DNA from: Toxorhynchites rutilus septentrionalis
Lineage: Eukaryota; Arthropoda; Insecta; Diptera; Culicidae
DNA: 64,000 nt
Assembly: GCF_029784135.1 (NCBI RefSeq)
Contig: NC_073744.1
Span: 103,771,766-103,835,765, forward strand
Direction of reading: 5' to 3'
Shown: positions 36,005-48,229 of the stretch, piece after piece
How positions within the stretch are numbered: the stretch's first letter is position 1
Layout: every line of letters begins with the position of its first letter
The notes under the pieces: generated by a model
Databases searched by the model: none
Seen by the model: only the letters and a program-made list of their open reading frames with translations
Told to the model about the DNA's origin: nothing
Made by a program: the position numbers and the translations under genes

Positions 36005-36663
36005 CCACGGTGCTTCTGACATTCAACCGAGATGGTCATGTTTTTAGCGCCCCTTTGAAAAGAGTAGCAAAAAATAGAAGTTTTCTCCTCACACAACTGG
36101 TTCTATGCTAAAGGAAATTCCTTGAGGCTCTAATCAGTCCTAAATAAAGTTTTTCTCGCAGGTGTACAAGACGAGGACAAGGAGGAGGCCACCGAATAGC
36201 CTAGACGGTTGGTGGCTTTCGATACCGGCAGTTTTCACTGCCCCTAGCGTCGGTCCCTGTTTTTGGCGCGTTTTTTGCAGCTCACTTATATATATCCCAC
36301 ATTATTATTACTGGTTACTTATCTCTGGTGGTGGTTTTTATTTTCAGCTGGTGTTTGATCCTGGACTGCAGAGTGGTGGTGTACCCACACTACCGTTTCT
36401 CCGGTGCGGGGGCGCACCCCCCCAGCAGCAGTACATAGTGTTAGTGATATTTATAACAGTTTTTCTTTAAACCTCATAGACATTATAGTAGTGTTTCATT
36501 GTATTGAAAGTAGTGTTTCTAGTGAAATTTAAAAACTTTTTTGAAACAAGCTCCGAAACTGTTGAGCCTTTTCTTTTTTTTATTCTGCATTAGTGCCATT
36601 TCTAGTGTGTATCTCTACATCAACCTTCCTGGCTGTACCTCCCGGGAATAGCCAGCCTTTACC

Positions 36664-38058
36664 ATGGCTTCCAGCAGTGCCGGTAAGTCAACAAATCTTT
36701 ATAATGGCGTGCCCACCACACGCACCTCTCCTCTCTGGGCTGACCCCCTATGCGGGGAGCTTCAAATTTTACTCCTCAAAGCATCAAATGATAACCCCCC
36801 AACCATCAAATCCGTTTGTAGTATCAAAAACCATCCAAGCTGTTACGGATCGCGATTTCAAGGACGCGAGACCACAGCGTGATGAAAACAATAAGTTGCA
36901 ACACGTGATCCATATTCGTAACAAGGAATATGTAGATGCACTCCTGGGTCATTAATTGACAAAACCCCTGTGGAGATAACTTATCACCCTACCTTGAACC
37001 AACGCAAATGCGTGGTATCCTGTAGGGATGTGATTGATATGGCAGAAGCTGTACTTTTAAAAGAGGTTGCTGACCAAAGAGTTATTGCGATCAAACGAAT
37101 TTCCCGTATGGACCCAACCAAGAAGGAATTAATTCCAACTCCAACCCTGATTTTGACCATCAGAGGTACTGTAATTCCGGAATATATTAACTTTGGCTTC
37201 ATCCGCGCCCCCACGCGCAATTTTTATCCGAATCCGATGCAGTGCTTCGGCTGCTACAAATTCGGACATACTTCAAAAAAATGTAGAACCAAGATCCAAT
37301 TATGCCGTAACTGTGGACAAGCACACCCAGAACTAGGCAATGAAGAAACAGCCAAGAACTTCATTTGCAACGCTCCTGCCTTCTGTGTAAATTGCAGTGG
37401 CAACCACCCTTCTACGTATAGAAAATGCCCTGCATGGGTCATGGAAAATAACATCACCAAAGTGAGAGTTGACCAAGGCATATCCTACAAGGAAGCCAAA
37501 CTAAGCTTCCAGGCCAAGGTAAATGGATCCTCTTACGCAAGCAAAGTCCAAGAGAGACTTAATGTAGCCCAAAGTACAGGATGCAATCGCTGCAAGTGCA
37601 ACTGCACGCAGCCCAACCCTACCCCAATCATCCAAACGGTTTCCACACCGATAGTTAACCAGCCAGACATTGAATATACCATCTCCACTTCCGATTCCCA
37701 AACTGATTCAGAAATTCCCATGGAAACTGAATCAGCAAAATTAAATAAACGTAAGATCAAAAATTCAAAAACTTCAACTTCAGATGATTTGAAATCATCT
37801 GAAGATGAAAATTTCCGCGTTAATGATAAAACAAGGAAAAGATATAAAAACCAACAACCAGAAATCTCTCAACCGGCCGCCCCACAACAGGCCGACCCTC
37901 AACCATCCACTTCATACAAAACAGTACCCAATACGAATCGAACAATACCAAATTATTTAAAATTTGACCATAGACTGAAGACCAAGACTTCCAAAGGTAA
38001 CAAACAGTTCAATGGAATTTGCGTGGGCTTAGTAGGTCAATGGATGAAATTAAATTAA
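36664..38058 (+). pseudogene. ORF1 (Gag-like RNA-binding protein) of the second I-clade element
   Basis: The start at 36664 (MASSSAGKST) is preferred because it follows the leader. The frame then shifts twice, near 36780 and near 36950. The middle reads PFVVSKTIQAVTDRDFKD and the main piece from 36970 reads VEITYHPTLNQRKCVV. Three cysteine knuckles lie at 37240-37435: CFGCYKFGHTSKKC, CRNCGQAHP...C and CVNCSGNHPSTYRKC. A serine/threonine/proline-rich, charged tail follows. Such proteins coat the element RNA. The last ~40 bases overlap the start of ORF2 in another frame. Confidence 0.8.
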
Positions 38059-41000
38059 TGTTAGCTGAGGAGAAACATCTCCCACTAACACTTGCATTCC
38101 AAGAAGCCAGAGTGACTAAGATTACACCCGATTTTAAACTTTCACTACAAGATAAATACAAGTGGTACTTCCGTGAGGGACTTACCTCACGCCAGGGTGG
38201 AGTATGCCTCGCTGTTTTGAGCCATCTCCCACATACCCTCATCCAAATTTCATCACAGTTACAGATATGCGCAATCCAACTCACGGGACCGTTACGGTTA
38301 ACCCTCGCTTCTATATACATTTCCCCAACGCATAGTAACAGTAATTTGGAAGCAGAAATGAACAATGCCATTCAACAATTACCACACCCTTTCATAATCA
38401 TGGGTGATTTTAACGCCACCATACTGTATGGGGTGGCCAAAGATGCAATTTAAGAGGTAAAATTATTTTAAAAATCCTTGAACAACTCAACCTCATCATC
38501 CTGAACGACTTCCAACATACTCGTATGGATGAACACTCTGGCTCTACTTCTTCAATTGATTTAACGATTACCTCATGGGACCTTGCGCCCAGAGTCAGAT
38601 GGTGTGTCGATGATGATCTAAGAGGAAGTGATCATTTTCCCATTCACATCCGAACACTGACCAGTAATCCAAAAATCCTCCTGCGAAGGAGATGGTTGTA
38701 CCAATTTGCCGACTGGGATGGTTTCGAATCAACCATTTCGCATCTGTTACCTGCACAGGGTAACTATTCAGTAGAGGAGTTTTCCCAAGCCGTTTTCGCA
38801 GCTGCGAAAGCTAATATACCCCGCACTAGTGGTATCTCCGGCCGGAAGGCAGTCCCATGGTGGAATAATGATGTCAAACAGGCCATTAAATCCAGAAGAA
38901 AAGCGCTAAGGAAGCTTAGAAGACAACTGGACGGTAGTGAGACAAACGTACTTGCCCTAGCTGATTTTCAATCTGCTAGAGCTAGAGCAAGGAAAATTAT
39001 AGCGGAAGCTAAACAAAATAGCTGGCCTAAATTTCTTGATAGCTTTTGCCCTCAGACAACTTCTAGTGAACTGTGGAGCAAGGTTAATGCAATCAGTGGC
39101 AAAAGAAGATCGCGAGGCTATTCCATTACGATCAATGGTACCACTACCGATGATCCCGGAACCATTGCTGAACATTTAGCTGACCATTTTGCTAGTACTT
39201 CTGCCACCTCCAACTACAAAAGCGACTTCAAAGCTCGTAAAACTGTCGCGGAGACTACAGAGTTTCCCTCGGACTCAGGGGAACCTCATATTTACAATAT
39301 CAGGTTCTCTATGAAAGAAATGTTGTGGTCCATTAGTAAGTCCAAAGGCAAATCAGCCGGACCAGACGAAATAGAATATAGCATGTTAAAACATTTACCT
39401 TTCCACGTCAAAACGTCGCTGCTCCAAATTTATAATAACCTTTGGGCTAGCAAATGTTTCCCCGACTCATGGAAGAAAGGCCATTCCCATCCTTAAACCG
39501 ATGGAGAAAAAACCACTAGCCACTAGTTTTCGTCCCATCACCCTTCTCAATTGCCTAGGTAAGGTCTTCGAGAGAATGATCAAACGGAGATTGATGACGA
39601 ACCTTGAAGAACGTCATCTCCTGGATCCTCGACAACATGCTTTTCGTCAAGGCAATGGTACCAATACGTACTTCAGCCAACTTGATCAACACCTTCACGT
39701 GATCACGCGAGACCACCTCCACGGGAAACTCGCTCTGTTGGACATATCCAAAGCCTACGATACAACCTGGAGATATAATATCTTGGACCAACTCCATCAA
39801 TGGGGTATCGAAGGTAATTTGTTCGAGATAATTCGCAGTTTTCTACAAAATCGTAGTTTCAAAGTTCTTCTCGGAGGAGCCACTTCCACCAGTAAACTGC
39901 AAGAAAATGGAGTGCCACAGAGTTCTGTGCTATTGGTTGCTCTTTTCCTGATAGCGATGCAATCATTATTTGATGCCATACCCCAAAATATTGACGCTTT
40001 GCTATACGCAGATGATATTCTGCTAATTTCAAAAAACTCATTCCCAGAACTAGCAAGAAGAAGACTTCAGGAAGGAATCTCGTCTGTTAATAACTGGGCG
40101 AATTCCGTGGGATTTAGGATCTCAGCTGAAAAATCTCAAGTTCTTCATTGCTGCAACAATAAGCGTCACAGGAAAAAACTACGTTCTTATCTTCTGAACG
40201 GTAGTTCCATTAAACGAGTCAATTCTGCACGAATTCTCGGTGTAATGGTGGACAAAAAACTCACGTTCAATAAACATATTAAGAGTACAATATCGGACAT
40301 TAAAAACCGCCTTAATTTAGTTAGCGTTATAAGCGGTCGAAGCCGAACAGGATCCCGCAAAACTATCTTCAACATTGGAAGAAGCTTAGTCTATTCCAAA
40401 CTTACTTACGGTATTGAACTCTTCAGCCGTACCACTTGGAAAACGCTTGAAGAACTGAGGCCTAGCTATCAAAAGATAATAAGACTAGCATCAGGGGCCT
40501 TTAGAACTAGCCCAAGTAAAGCGTTACTCGCTGAGTCAGGCAATTTACCCTTCAAATTGTTCCTCACGAGATTCTACAGCACGCGCGCGATACGAACGCT
40601 TGAGAAACATCCAACAGTTGAATCCTCTCTTGTGAGAGTGAATAACTGGTTGCAGGATACATGCCGAACCACTCTTCCAACGATTGTACAAATTCCCATT
40701 ATTAACCTTCGACCGTGGTATAAAAGGGAACCTCAGATTGATTGGTCAATTAAAAACTCTGTGCGAGCTGGTGAAAACAGCAGCATAGTTTTGGTCTTTT
40801 TCAACGACCACATCCACAATAAATACTTTATTCACCACAAGATCTTTACAGATGGATCCTTTGATGGTTTACAAGTAGGTATAGGCATTTTTGCTAATAA
40901 CCTGCAAGTTAAGTTCCAACTCCCAAGTATCTGTTCGGTATTTTCAGCTGAATTAGCGGCACTTCTTATCGCTATATCAAAGTGCGAACACAACAGAAAG

Positions 41001-41606
41001 ACGGTTATTTTCACCGATTCTGCTAGCGCGCTTCTTGCTCTTGAGAGCGGAAGTAGCAAACATCCATGGGTACTCGCAATTGAAGAGAAAACTGCCCAAA
41101 ATGATATCACCTTCTGCTGGATCCCAGGTCACTGTGGAATCGAAGAGGCTGATCGCCTAGCCAAAGAAGGGAGAACATCCGAACCATGGAGCACAAGCGT
41201 CCCATCTGATGATATAATCAGATGGGTAAACTCATCTATGATGACGTGCTGGGAGAACGAATGGAACATCTGCAGAGATACTTTTTTGAGAAAAATTAAA
41301 AACACTACCCATCCTTGGATGGATAGAAACCAAAGATCTTTTCAAGTATGTCTAACACGTCTTCGTATTGGGCATACCAAATTAACGCACAGGTTCTTGT
41401 TTGAAAAAACCGAACCACCCATTTGTAGTACCTGTAACGTCAGGCTGACCGTAGAACATTTTCTACTTGTCTGCCCACGTTACAACCTTATGAGAACTAA
41501 GTTTCAGATAGCTGACAACCCAAGGACAGCCCTAGCAAGAGATAACTTGGAGGAGGACAAATTACTGCATTTCCTGAAGGAGACGGATCTTTTGGAGCTT
41601 ATTTAA
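38019..41606 (+). pseudogene. ORF2 of the second I-clade element: endonuclease, RT, RNase H (two frameshifts)
   Basis: The endonuclease has LAFQEAR, IIMGDFNAT, SIDLTITSW and GSDHFPI. The RT has SAGPDEIEYSMLKHLP, LLDISKAYDTTW, ENGVPQSSVL and the catalytic LLYADDILLIS. RNase H has FTDGSFDG, SAELAALL, FTDSASALLALES and WIPGHCGIEEADRLAKEG. A C-terminal CSTCNVRLTVEHFLLVCP ends the protein at TAA 41606. One frameshift lies in the endonuclease near 38435 and one near 39480, in an A/G run just before AIPILKP. The usual GVPQGS motif reads GVPQSS here, which may weaken activity. The remainder is open for 701 codons. Confidence 0.88.
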
Positions 41607-41954
41607 CCACTATACGATTATTTGCTATATGTTACCGACTTAATCACATCATACATACTAACACCTAATGCTTGTGAGCTAATATATGTGTTACCAACGT
41701 ATTACATATGTTAGGTCACACACATTTTATTTATCAAAAAAAAAAAATAAATAAATATATAAAATACAAAAACAAAAGACGGGTGGGTAATGTCGGGGAC
41801 ATAACCGGAGTGACGTAGGACTATACAAAGGGGACAGCTTTTGTTAAATATATATTTTAAATATATTGTTTTATTTTCTTCTCCTACGTGAATACCTACC
41901 TATCTACCTTAAAAATGGATTAGTTTACTGTTTACTCTTCATGAATATGTTGAT

Positions 41955-41970
41955 GGTTCTGAAAAGAACC
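41955..41970 (-). promoter_or_regulatory. Histone mRNA 3' stem-loop
   Basis: Minus strand GGTTCTTTTCAGAACC, perfect 6-bp stem and UUUC loop, preceded by ACACCAAA. It lies downstream of the minus-strand H2A of the same element, in the position expected for its mRNA end. Confidence 0.85.
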
Positions 41971-42209
41971 TTTGGTGTTGTGTTTTTGTTATCACTCGAT
42001 ATTCCCATCTTGTTCGGTTAAACCTTCCTGTTTAGCTATTGCGTTTGCCACTCGCCACAGCTTTCACAGTTGGAAAATTTCTTCCCATCCAGCTTGTGAC
42101 ATGTTGTTCAGTAAATTACATTTGATGCGACGTGCCGGAGAAACACTTTGCCACTCACTGAAACTAATTGTTGCCTTGATGAGCGCCGAACCGAAGCTGC
42201 TCTGTTCTT

Positions 42210-42441
42210 GATGCGGGTTTTCTGATTGTCGTGAGCAGCTTTGCAAGCCAACTCGAGCACTCCGACGGCCGAAACTCTATAATAGCTGTTAGGTATACTG
42301 GTGCTCCGGCACCAATCCGTTCGGCCTAGTTACCCTTGCCGAGCAATCAGTGAATGCGACCAACAGGGAACTGGAGACTTGCACGGTTCGAGTGAGACTT
42401 TGCCTTTCCCTTAACTTGTCCTCCTTTGTTACGTCCACGAT
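42210..42441 (-). pseudogene. Histone H2A 5' half (type B) in E2 copy 2
   Basis: Read on the minus strand it is collinear with 55722-55953. It holds the DNA for [11 protein letters not shown], the LLR/GN region, AERIGAGAP and, after a frameshift, ELACKAAHDN-KTRI. It begins just downstream of a reversed TATAAAA box (42511-42517). There is no intact start and there are several stops. The C-terminal third of H2A (after KKTRI) is absent, as in all copies here. Confidence 0.75.
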
Positions 42442-42671
42442 GCCGATGCCGTACAACCACACGGGTTTACGGTTTGAAAGAAAATAAGATATTTTTTTGG
42501 GGTTCGTGTGTTTTATACTTTAGCGGTACACAGGATAGAGACAAATCGGCAGACTCAGCCAGAGGGGCGAGTCCAACGAGACGAACGAATGAGCGTTAAA
42601 AGGGAGCGATGGCAAAAAAATACATTCATTACGATTTGTTCGCTCGTTGGATTCACATGCAGGCTAAAAAG

Positions 42672-42687
42672 GGTCCTTTTCAGGATC
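42672..42687 (+). promoter_or_regulatory. Histone-type 3' stem-loop
   Basis: GGTCCTTTTCAGGATC: all six stem positions pair (one G-U), loop UUUC. It faces away from the H2A of the same element, so it belonged to another histone gene whose coding part is lost. Confidence 0.75.
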
Positions 42688-43464
42688 ACAAAATTATCTT
42701 CAATCTAAAGAGTTTATTGTTTTGTTATCACTCGATATCCCCATCTTGTTCGGCTAAACCTTGCTGTTTAGCGATTGCATTTGCCACTCGCCACAGCTTT
42801 CACAGTTGGAAAATTTCTTCCCATCCAGCTTGTGACATATTTTACAGTAAATTACATTCAATGGCACGTCGCATTACCACCACTCAGTATCGGATTGGAG
42901 GTAATTTTAACCTGTAATTGAACATTTGCGATGACAGTGGTACAGTGTCGACCTTCAATGTGGGGTCATAATTTGGACCCCGAACTCTATGTTTACAAAA
43001 ATGTCCAACTAAATATGTCGCATTACTGGTCCGACCAATTAGCTAAATGTCGAGATAAGTGTAAATTACTGTACTTTCAATCTAGAAGCAATTTAAGAAT
43101 TGGTGAAAATCAATAAGCTCAGAACAACTGCCAAATTCACATACTCATCATATCCTGGCAAACAAATTATAAAAAAATCAATTTGTGTTTTATTATTATT
43201 TTGGATATTGTTTTAGAAAGCATTGAACTGTATTTCCTAAACTCTTTTTTGGAAGGTTTAATGGCCCTGAAAAGCGCCTTGTTTTATGGAATGGTTCAAA
43301 TTTAGAAAACTTAGTACTCGTGGTTTTGAAAAAAAGTCACAGGAGGGTTGTGTCCAAGACACGACCGCGTAGTTGACGTAGGATTCCGTTAGGCTGATTT
43401 TGGATATGTTTGAAGAATTACATTGTTAAACACTTCGAAAATGATTTGGGTCCGTTTTGACTGG

Positions 43465-43680
43465 TTGTTAGGTATTGTTTGTTCACTCCACCAGTGTCCA
43501 TAACCGAGTGATAATGATAGAAGAATGGTGATTAGTCATTAGATGGTGCGTATCACGTACCAAAGCCGCCCTCTGTGGTCCTGGACGAGATGGCTCTTGT
43601 GTTATGTATGGATGAAATAAAGAAAAAAGCTGATCAATGTAATATAACATAATTATCATCATCGAACACAAGTTTTCTCA
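43465..43680 (+). mobile_element. Possible solo LTR (copia-type)
   Basis: It starts TGTTAGGTATTG, contains GAAATAAAG as a polyadenylation-like signal and has a right part ending ATCATCGAACACA. TG...CA ends, size near 210-220 bases and a late AATAAA fit a small LTR. No convincing target duplication was found, so this is a weak call. Confidence 0.3.
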
Positions 43681-43689
43681 CCAGAAAAA

Positions 43690-44240
43690 AAGTGTTACTT
43701 TAGTATAGAGAAAATATATTTGAAATGGAAAACGTAATTTCATCTATAATTTTTTTATTTTCTGAGTGTTTATTCAACCCATTTCCTTTTCGCTTTAAAC
43801 CCAACGGAAAACGATGCTACATCCCTCAAGGTGATTGGGCTAATCGCCTTGAGGTTCAATTGGGGCTAACAGCACCCAATACGATATGTAGAGCATATGC
43901 GAAATCACTTTTTCGAATATTCCTTCATTTTTCCAATTTTGCTCGTCGTATGAACTTTTTTTGGGGGAAAAAAAATCGTTTCACATTTCAAGTCATTTTA
44001 ACACAATAGCTACCATATACAATTTTACGCTTACAGTTGTGCTAAAAGTTTTAGAATACATGATCGGTCATTGATATGAAACTTCACGAAGCAACCAACA
44101 TAAAAGTTTCAAATTTAAATTTTATTTATATTCTATCAAGCATAAGTTCTTTTCAGTTCATTGAAACATCATTCTTCAATCAACCCATCGATAGATTCTT
44201 ATTGGATCGAAAATAACAAAGAAAACACTCGTTCATCACT
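43690..44240. other. Unassigned AT-rich interior of the longer E1 copy
   Basis: No supported coding region was found. There is a local inverted repeat around CAAGGTGATTGGGCTAATCGCCTTG at about 43828-43852. Confidence 0.4.
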
Positions 44241-44784
44241 CCCAACTTATTCGCCAGCACGTATGCAATCAGCAATGCCCACGCTAGTTACAATGAGCAC
44301 TATCCATTTGTGCGCGTAATTAGTTAAACTATCGACCACGAGGGTATTTACATGCTGATTTCTCCCAGACACCTTGGATTTGAAATCTCTGTTAGGGAAT
44401 ACATGTCGGTGGGAAAAAAAGCTCCCCCTACTTTCATGTGTTTGCAATGTCGATTTCACCCAGGCAGCTTGGTTTTGATGTCTCTGTTAGGGAACCGCCA
44501 CATGTGTCGTCAATTTCGACCAATCAGAAGTGGGTATTTCCATTAGGATAGGGGTTGAGATTTTACAACTGTTTATTAGTTAGTTTCATGACATATATTA
44601 TTTTATTCAATGTAAAAAATTGTTATGGAGTGCCGAAATTGATTGACGCAAAAATTTCATCAATCCATCATGCAATGACTGAGCAATAAGCATTTGAAAT
44701 TGGACAATTTTCACGGTGCGCTCGATTTTCAATTTTCAATTTGTACCCCAATATGTTCCCGAAAGACGTAATCCTACGTCAAAA

Positions 44785-45562
44785 CCATTTCGAACGCCCT
44801 CGATGCCGCCTTGTTCTGGATTTGCCACCAAAGCAGTGTGTATAAAGAACAAACTTTTTTCTTCTGCTACCTGATGCCGTTTTGCGATTGCGTTTGCCAC
44901 TCGCCACTCGCTGCAACTGCCTGTTGTCTTGATGTCCACAGAACCGAATGTGTTCTGTTCCGAATGCGGGTTTTCTTATCGTCGCGAGCAGCTTTATCAC
45001 CTAACTCGATCACTTCGGCGGCCGAAACTATATAACGCCGGCTAGGTGGACTGGTGCACTGGTACTAACGCGCTCGGCCTAGCTACCCTTGCGGGGAACT
45101 CCAGATCAACACGGTTCGAGCCGGATTTTGCCTTTCCGTTCACTTTTCCTCCTTTACCATGTCCTGACATGGCTGCTTGGGTTGGTTTGTTGATGTGTTG
45201 TGATGCGAACCGATGTGGTGTACGGTTTGAATGAGAATGATCGTTACGGCAGCGGAGCGGGGATTTTTAAGCTGACTGGCTGGCTCGAGAATTACGCATG
45301 TGTGAGACTGCGACCAATGTTTCGTTCATTTTTTTCTTTTTCCTTTCCAATCGTGGTTCATTCTATTTCGCTGCTGCTCTGGTTGCCCGTTTTGGTCGGT
45401 TCGATTTGAGGAACACAAAATGGACCAATCAAAAATGGGCACATAGTGCGTTTTGACAATGCTTGATATTTCACAATTATTCAATTATTTATCTCAAGAA
45501 AAATGAAATGCTATTCGTTATGATAGATGCGTAGATATATTTCCTATCAATTGATGCAAAAA
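44785..45562 (+). mobile_element. E4 element, copy cut on the right, with H2A pseudogene
   Basis: It begins CCATTTCGAACGCC after the AAAA that ends E1 and is collinear with 48230-49040. It stops at CAATTGATGCAAAAA, where an E2 interior (H2A type B) begins. The right palindromic end is lost, so the junction is a recombination or deletion point. Confidence 0.75.
44961..45170 (-). pseudogene. Histone H2A 5' half (type A)
   Basis: The minus strand starts at 45170 with ATGTCAGGACATGG (M S G H G) and continues [11 protein letters not shown] before a deletion that removes the DNA for GRIHRLLR. The DNA for AERV.T.APVHLAGVI and, in a shifted frame, AAEVIELAGKAARDDKKTRIR follows. The LAGKAARDDKKTRI segment matches H2A LAGNAARDNKKTRI closely. 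It then diverges completely from H2A, so the captured piece ends there. Confidence 0.85.
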
Positions 45563-46572
45563 GCTACCCTTGCTGCGCAATTGGCGGATACACCTACGGC
45601 GAACTGCACACTTGCACGGTTCGAGTGGGACTTTGCCTGTCCCTTAACTTGTCCTCCTTTGTTACGTCCGCGATGCCGATGCCATACAACCACACGGGTT
45701 TACGGTTTGAAAGAAAATAAGATATTTTTTTGGGATCCGCGTGTTTTATACTCTAGCGGTACACACTCACAGGATAGAGACAAATCGGCAGACTCAGCCA
45801 GAGGGGCGAGTCCAACGAGACGAACGAATGAGCGTTAAAAGGGAGCGATGGCAAAAATATACATTCATTACGATTTGTTCGCCCTTTGGATTCACATGCA
45901 GGCTAAAAAAGGGTCCTTTTCAGGATCACAAAATTATCTTCAATCTAAAGAGTTTATTGTTTTGTTATCACTCGATATCCCCATCTTGTTCGGCTAAACC
46001 TTTCTGTTTAGCGATTGCATTTGCCACTCGCCACAGCTTTCACAGTTGGAAAATTTCTTCCCATCCAGCTTTGTGACATGTTGTACAGTAAATTACATTC
46101 AATGCGACGTGCCGAAGCACCACTCAGTGTCGCATTGGAGGCGATTTTAACCTGTAATTGAACATTTGCGATGGCAGTGGTACAGTGTCGACATTCAATG
46201 TGGGGTCATAATTTGGATCTCTATGTTTACAAAAATGTCCAACTAAATAAGTCGCATTACATGTCCGTCCAATTAGCTAAATGTCGAACTAATTGTAAAT
46301 TACTGTACTTTCAATCTGGAAACAATTTAAGAATTGGTGAAAATTGAATAATCTGGAAAGTCCCCAACTCAGACTGCCAAATTCACATACTCATCAGATC
46401 CTGGCAAACAAATTATGAAAAAATCAATTTTTGTTTTATTATTGTTTCGGATAATGTTTTAGAAAGCATTGAACTGTATTTCCTAAACTCTGTTTTGGAA
46501 TGTTTAATGGCCCTGAAAAGCGCCGTGTTTTATGGAATGGTTCCAATTTAGAAAACTTTTACTCGTGGTTTT
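45562..46572 (+). mobile_element. E2 element fragment (right two-thirds)
   Basis: It starts inside the H2A type B coding region (minus strand, about 45562-45675) and is collinear with 42340-43328. It has a reversed TATA box at 45744-45750, a plus-strand histone-type stem-loop at 45912-45927, the ~150-base block and the E2 right end at about 46572. The left end is missing. Confidence 0.75.
45912..45927 (+). promoter_or_regulatory. Histone-type 3' stem-loop
   Basis: GGTCCTTTTCAGGATC, same as at 42672, followed by ACAAAATTATCTTCAATCTAAAGAG in both. Confidence 0.75.
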
Positions 46573-47282
46573 GAAAAAAAAGACGGGTGGGTAATGTCGC
46601 TGACATAACCGGAGTGACGTAGGACAAAGGGGACAGCTTTTGCTAAATATATATTTTAAATATATTGTTTTATTTTCTTCTCCTACGTGAATTCCTACCT
46701 ATCTATCTGAAAAATGGATTAGTTTACTGTTTACTCTTTATGAACATGTTGGGGGTTCTGAAAAGAACCTTTGGTGTTGTGTTTTTGCGTTTTTTTACAA
46801 ACTTGATTCTTGATTTTTTTCTGAAGGCTTTGTACTTATTAAATGTTCAACGTCGGGCATCTTTCGGCGTATACACATATCGTACAATCAAAATGATGGC
46901 TGTGATAGGGAATGCATAGATGGTCATCAGCTCGTTCACTATCATATATTTCACTATTGAGCACATTACCGTACCTTAAACTGTGGTTTCGGAGACGAAT
47001 GAATTGTAAGATTTGTAGTCTCCGCAAACAAAGTAAATAAAAATGAAAAAGAACTGAGATTTTGGAGACGAACTCTACGATCTGTCGAGAAATAAACGAG
47101 CTATAAGCGTTCTGAAAAACCAACAGTAAATACAGGGACGGATGACCTTCGGATTAAAGTCCTTTAAAATAAGAACAGAGCAGCAGGAAATACATAGCTC
47201 ATCGTGTTGCTCCTTAGTTATTTCTCTATGCAATGCAGATATAACGTCAGTCAATTTTCAACATCAGTTATCATCAGTTATC

Positions 47283-47433
47283 TCTATAATCGCTGTTAGG
47301 TATACTGGCACCAATCCGTTCGACTTAGTTACCCTTGCGGAGCAATCAGTGAATGCGACCAACAGGAAACTGGAGACCTGCACGGTTCGAGTGAGACTTT
47401 GCCTTTCCCTTAACATGTCCTCCTTTGTTACGT
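47283..47433 (-). pseudogene. Histone H2A 5' part (type B), partial
   Basis: The minus strand covers the N-terminal KGKA region to the GAP/YL region (GTGCCAGTATACC) and stops there. The ELAG..KKTRI part present in other type B copies is lost. It has stops and frameshifts and is identified mainly through its siblings. Confidence 0.65.
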
Positions 47434-47726
47434 CCACACGTCCACGTTGCTGCTTGTTTTCTTTTTATGATGTGATGCGATGCGATGTTAAACGATGCCG
47501 TACAACCACACTGGTTTACGGTTTGAAAGAAAATGAGATATTTTTTTGGGATCCGCGCGTTTTATACTCTAGCGGTACACGCTCACAGGATAGAGACAAA
47601 TCGGCAGACTCAGCCAGAGGGGCGAGTCCAACGAGACGAACGAATGAGCGTTAAAAGGCAGCGATGGCAAAAAAATACATTCATTACGATTTGTTCGCTC
47701 GTTGGATTCACATGCAGGCTAAAAAG

Positions 47727-47742
47727 GGTCCTTTTCAGGATC
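47727..47742 (+). promoter_or_regulatory. Histone-type 3' stem-loop
   Basis: GGTCCTTTTCAGGATC with a UUUC loop, same context as 42672 and 45912. Confidence 0.75.
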
Positions 47743-48229
47743 AGAAAATTATCTTCAATCTAAAGAGTTTATTTTTTTTGTTATCACTCGATATCCCCTT
47801 CTTGTTCGGCTAAACCTTTCTGTTTAGCGTTCTGTTTAGCGACTTTCAATGTGGGGTCATAATTTGGACCCCGAACTCTATGTTTACAAAAATGTCCAAC
47901 TAAATATGTCGCATCACAGGTCCGTCCAATTAGCTAAATGTCGAGATAAGTGTAAATTGCTGTACTTTCAATCTAGAAGCGATTTAAGAATTGGTGAAAA
48001 TCAATAACCTCAGAACAACTGCCAAATTCACATACTCATCAGATCCTGGCAAACAAATTATGAAAAAATCAATTTGTGTTTTATTATTATTTTGGATATT
48101 ATTTTAGAAAGCATTGAACTGTATTTCGTAAACTCTTTTTTGAAAGGTTTAATGGCCCTGATAAGCGCCTTGTTTTATGGAATGGTTCCAATTTAGAAAA
48201 CTTTGTACACGGGGTTTTGGAAAAAAAAA

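Larger units (their letters stand above)
36160..41777 (+). mobile_element. Second I-clade family: two-ORF non-LTR retrotransposon, nearly full length
   Basis: A 5' leader from about 36160 is followed by ORF1 (36664-38058), ORF2 (about 38019-41606) and a short 3' UTR. The UTR ends in an A-rich tail (about 41737-41777) with AATAAATAAATA. The endonuclease, RT and RNase H order places it in the I clade, but its sequence is well separated from I copies 1 to 3. The 5' boundary is uncertain. The E2 element begins exactly in its A-rich tail. Lesions are few and mostly single-base, so it is fairly recent. Confidence 0.8.
41778..43328 (+). mobile_element. E2 element, copy 2, with H2A pseudogene
   Basis: The left end GACGGGTGGGTAATGTCG follows AAAA of the I-clade tail. 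The right end GTACTCGTGGTTTTG is followed by an A-run and E1. Content from left to right: minus-strand histone stem-loop at 41955-41970; a ~150-base block (GCTTTCACAGTTGG...); minus-strand H2A; reversed TATA at 42511-42517; plus-strand stem-loop at 42672-42687; a second copy of the ~150-base block; tail. The block duplication and opposed stem-loops suggest an element built from duplicated histone gene ends. Confidence 0.75.
43336..44780 (+). mobile_element. E1 element, longer copy
   Basis: The left end GTCACAGGAGGGTTGTGTCC with its hairpin and GTTGACGTAGGATTCCG matches 6729. The right end GACGTAATCCTACGTC (44765-44780) matches 7328. The right half (about 44360-44780) is collinear with 6900-7343. 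The left-centre (43460-44230) is sequence absent from the short copy, including a possible solo LTR. Confidence 0.75.
46582..48220 (+). mobile_element. E2 element, copy 4, with H2A remnant
   Basis: The left end GACGGGTGGGTAATGTCG follows an A-run. Content: minus-strand stem-loop at 46754-46769; a ~400-base segment also seen at 7550-8000 but absent from copy 2; H2A type B piece at about 47283-47433 (minus); reversed TATA at 47560-47566; plus-strand stem-loop at 47727-47742. The right end is near 48220. E4 follows at the A-run. Confidence 0.75.

Noticed and set aside
36164..36592. A host gene exon upstream of the second I-clade element
   Set aside because: The open frame has no recognisable domain and fits a retroelement leader running into ORF1.
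43725..44009. A 94-codon frame in the longer E1 copy
   Set aside because: Low-complexity F/K-rich translation of AT-rich DNA, absent from the other E1 copy.
45190..45240. Histone H4 C-terminal match (DVVYGL against DVVYAL)
   Set aside because: Only about six residues match, and the same bases are the 5' UTR of H2A on the other strand. It is probably chance.
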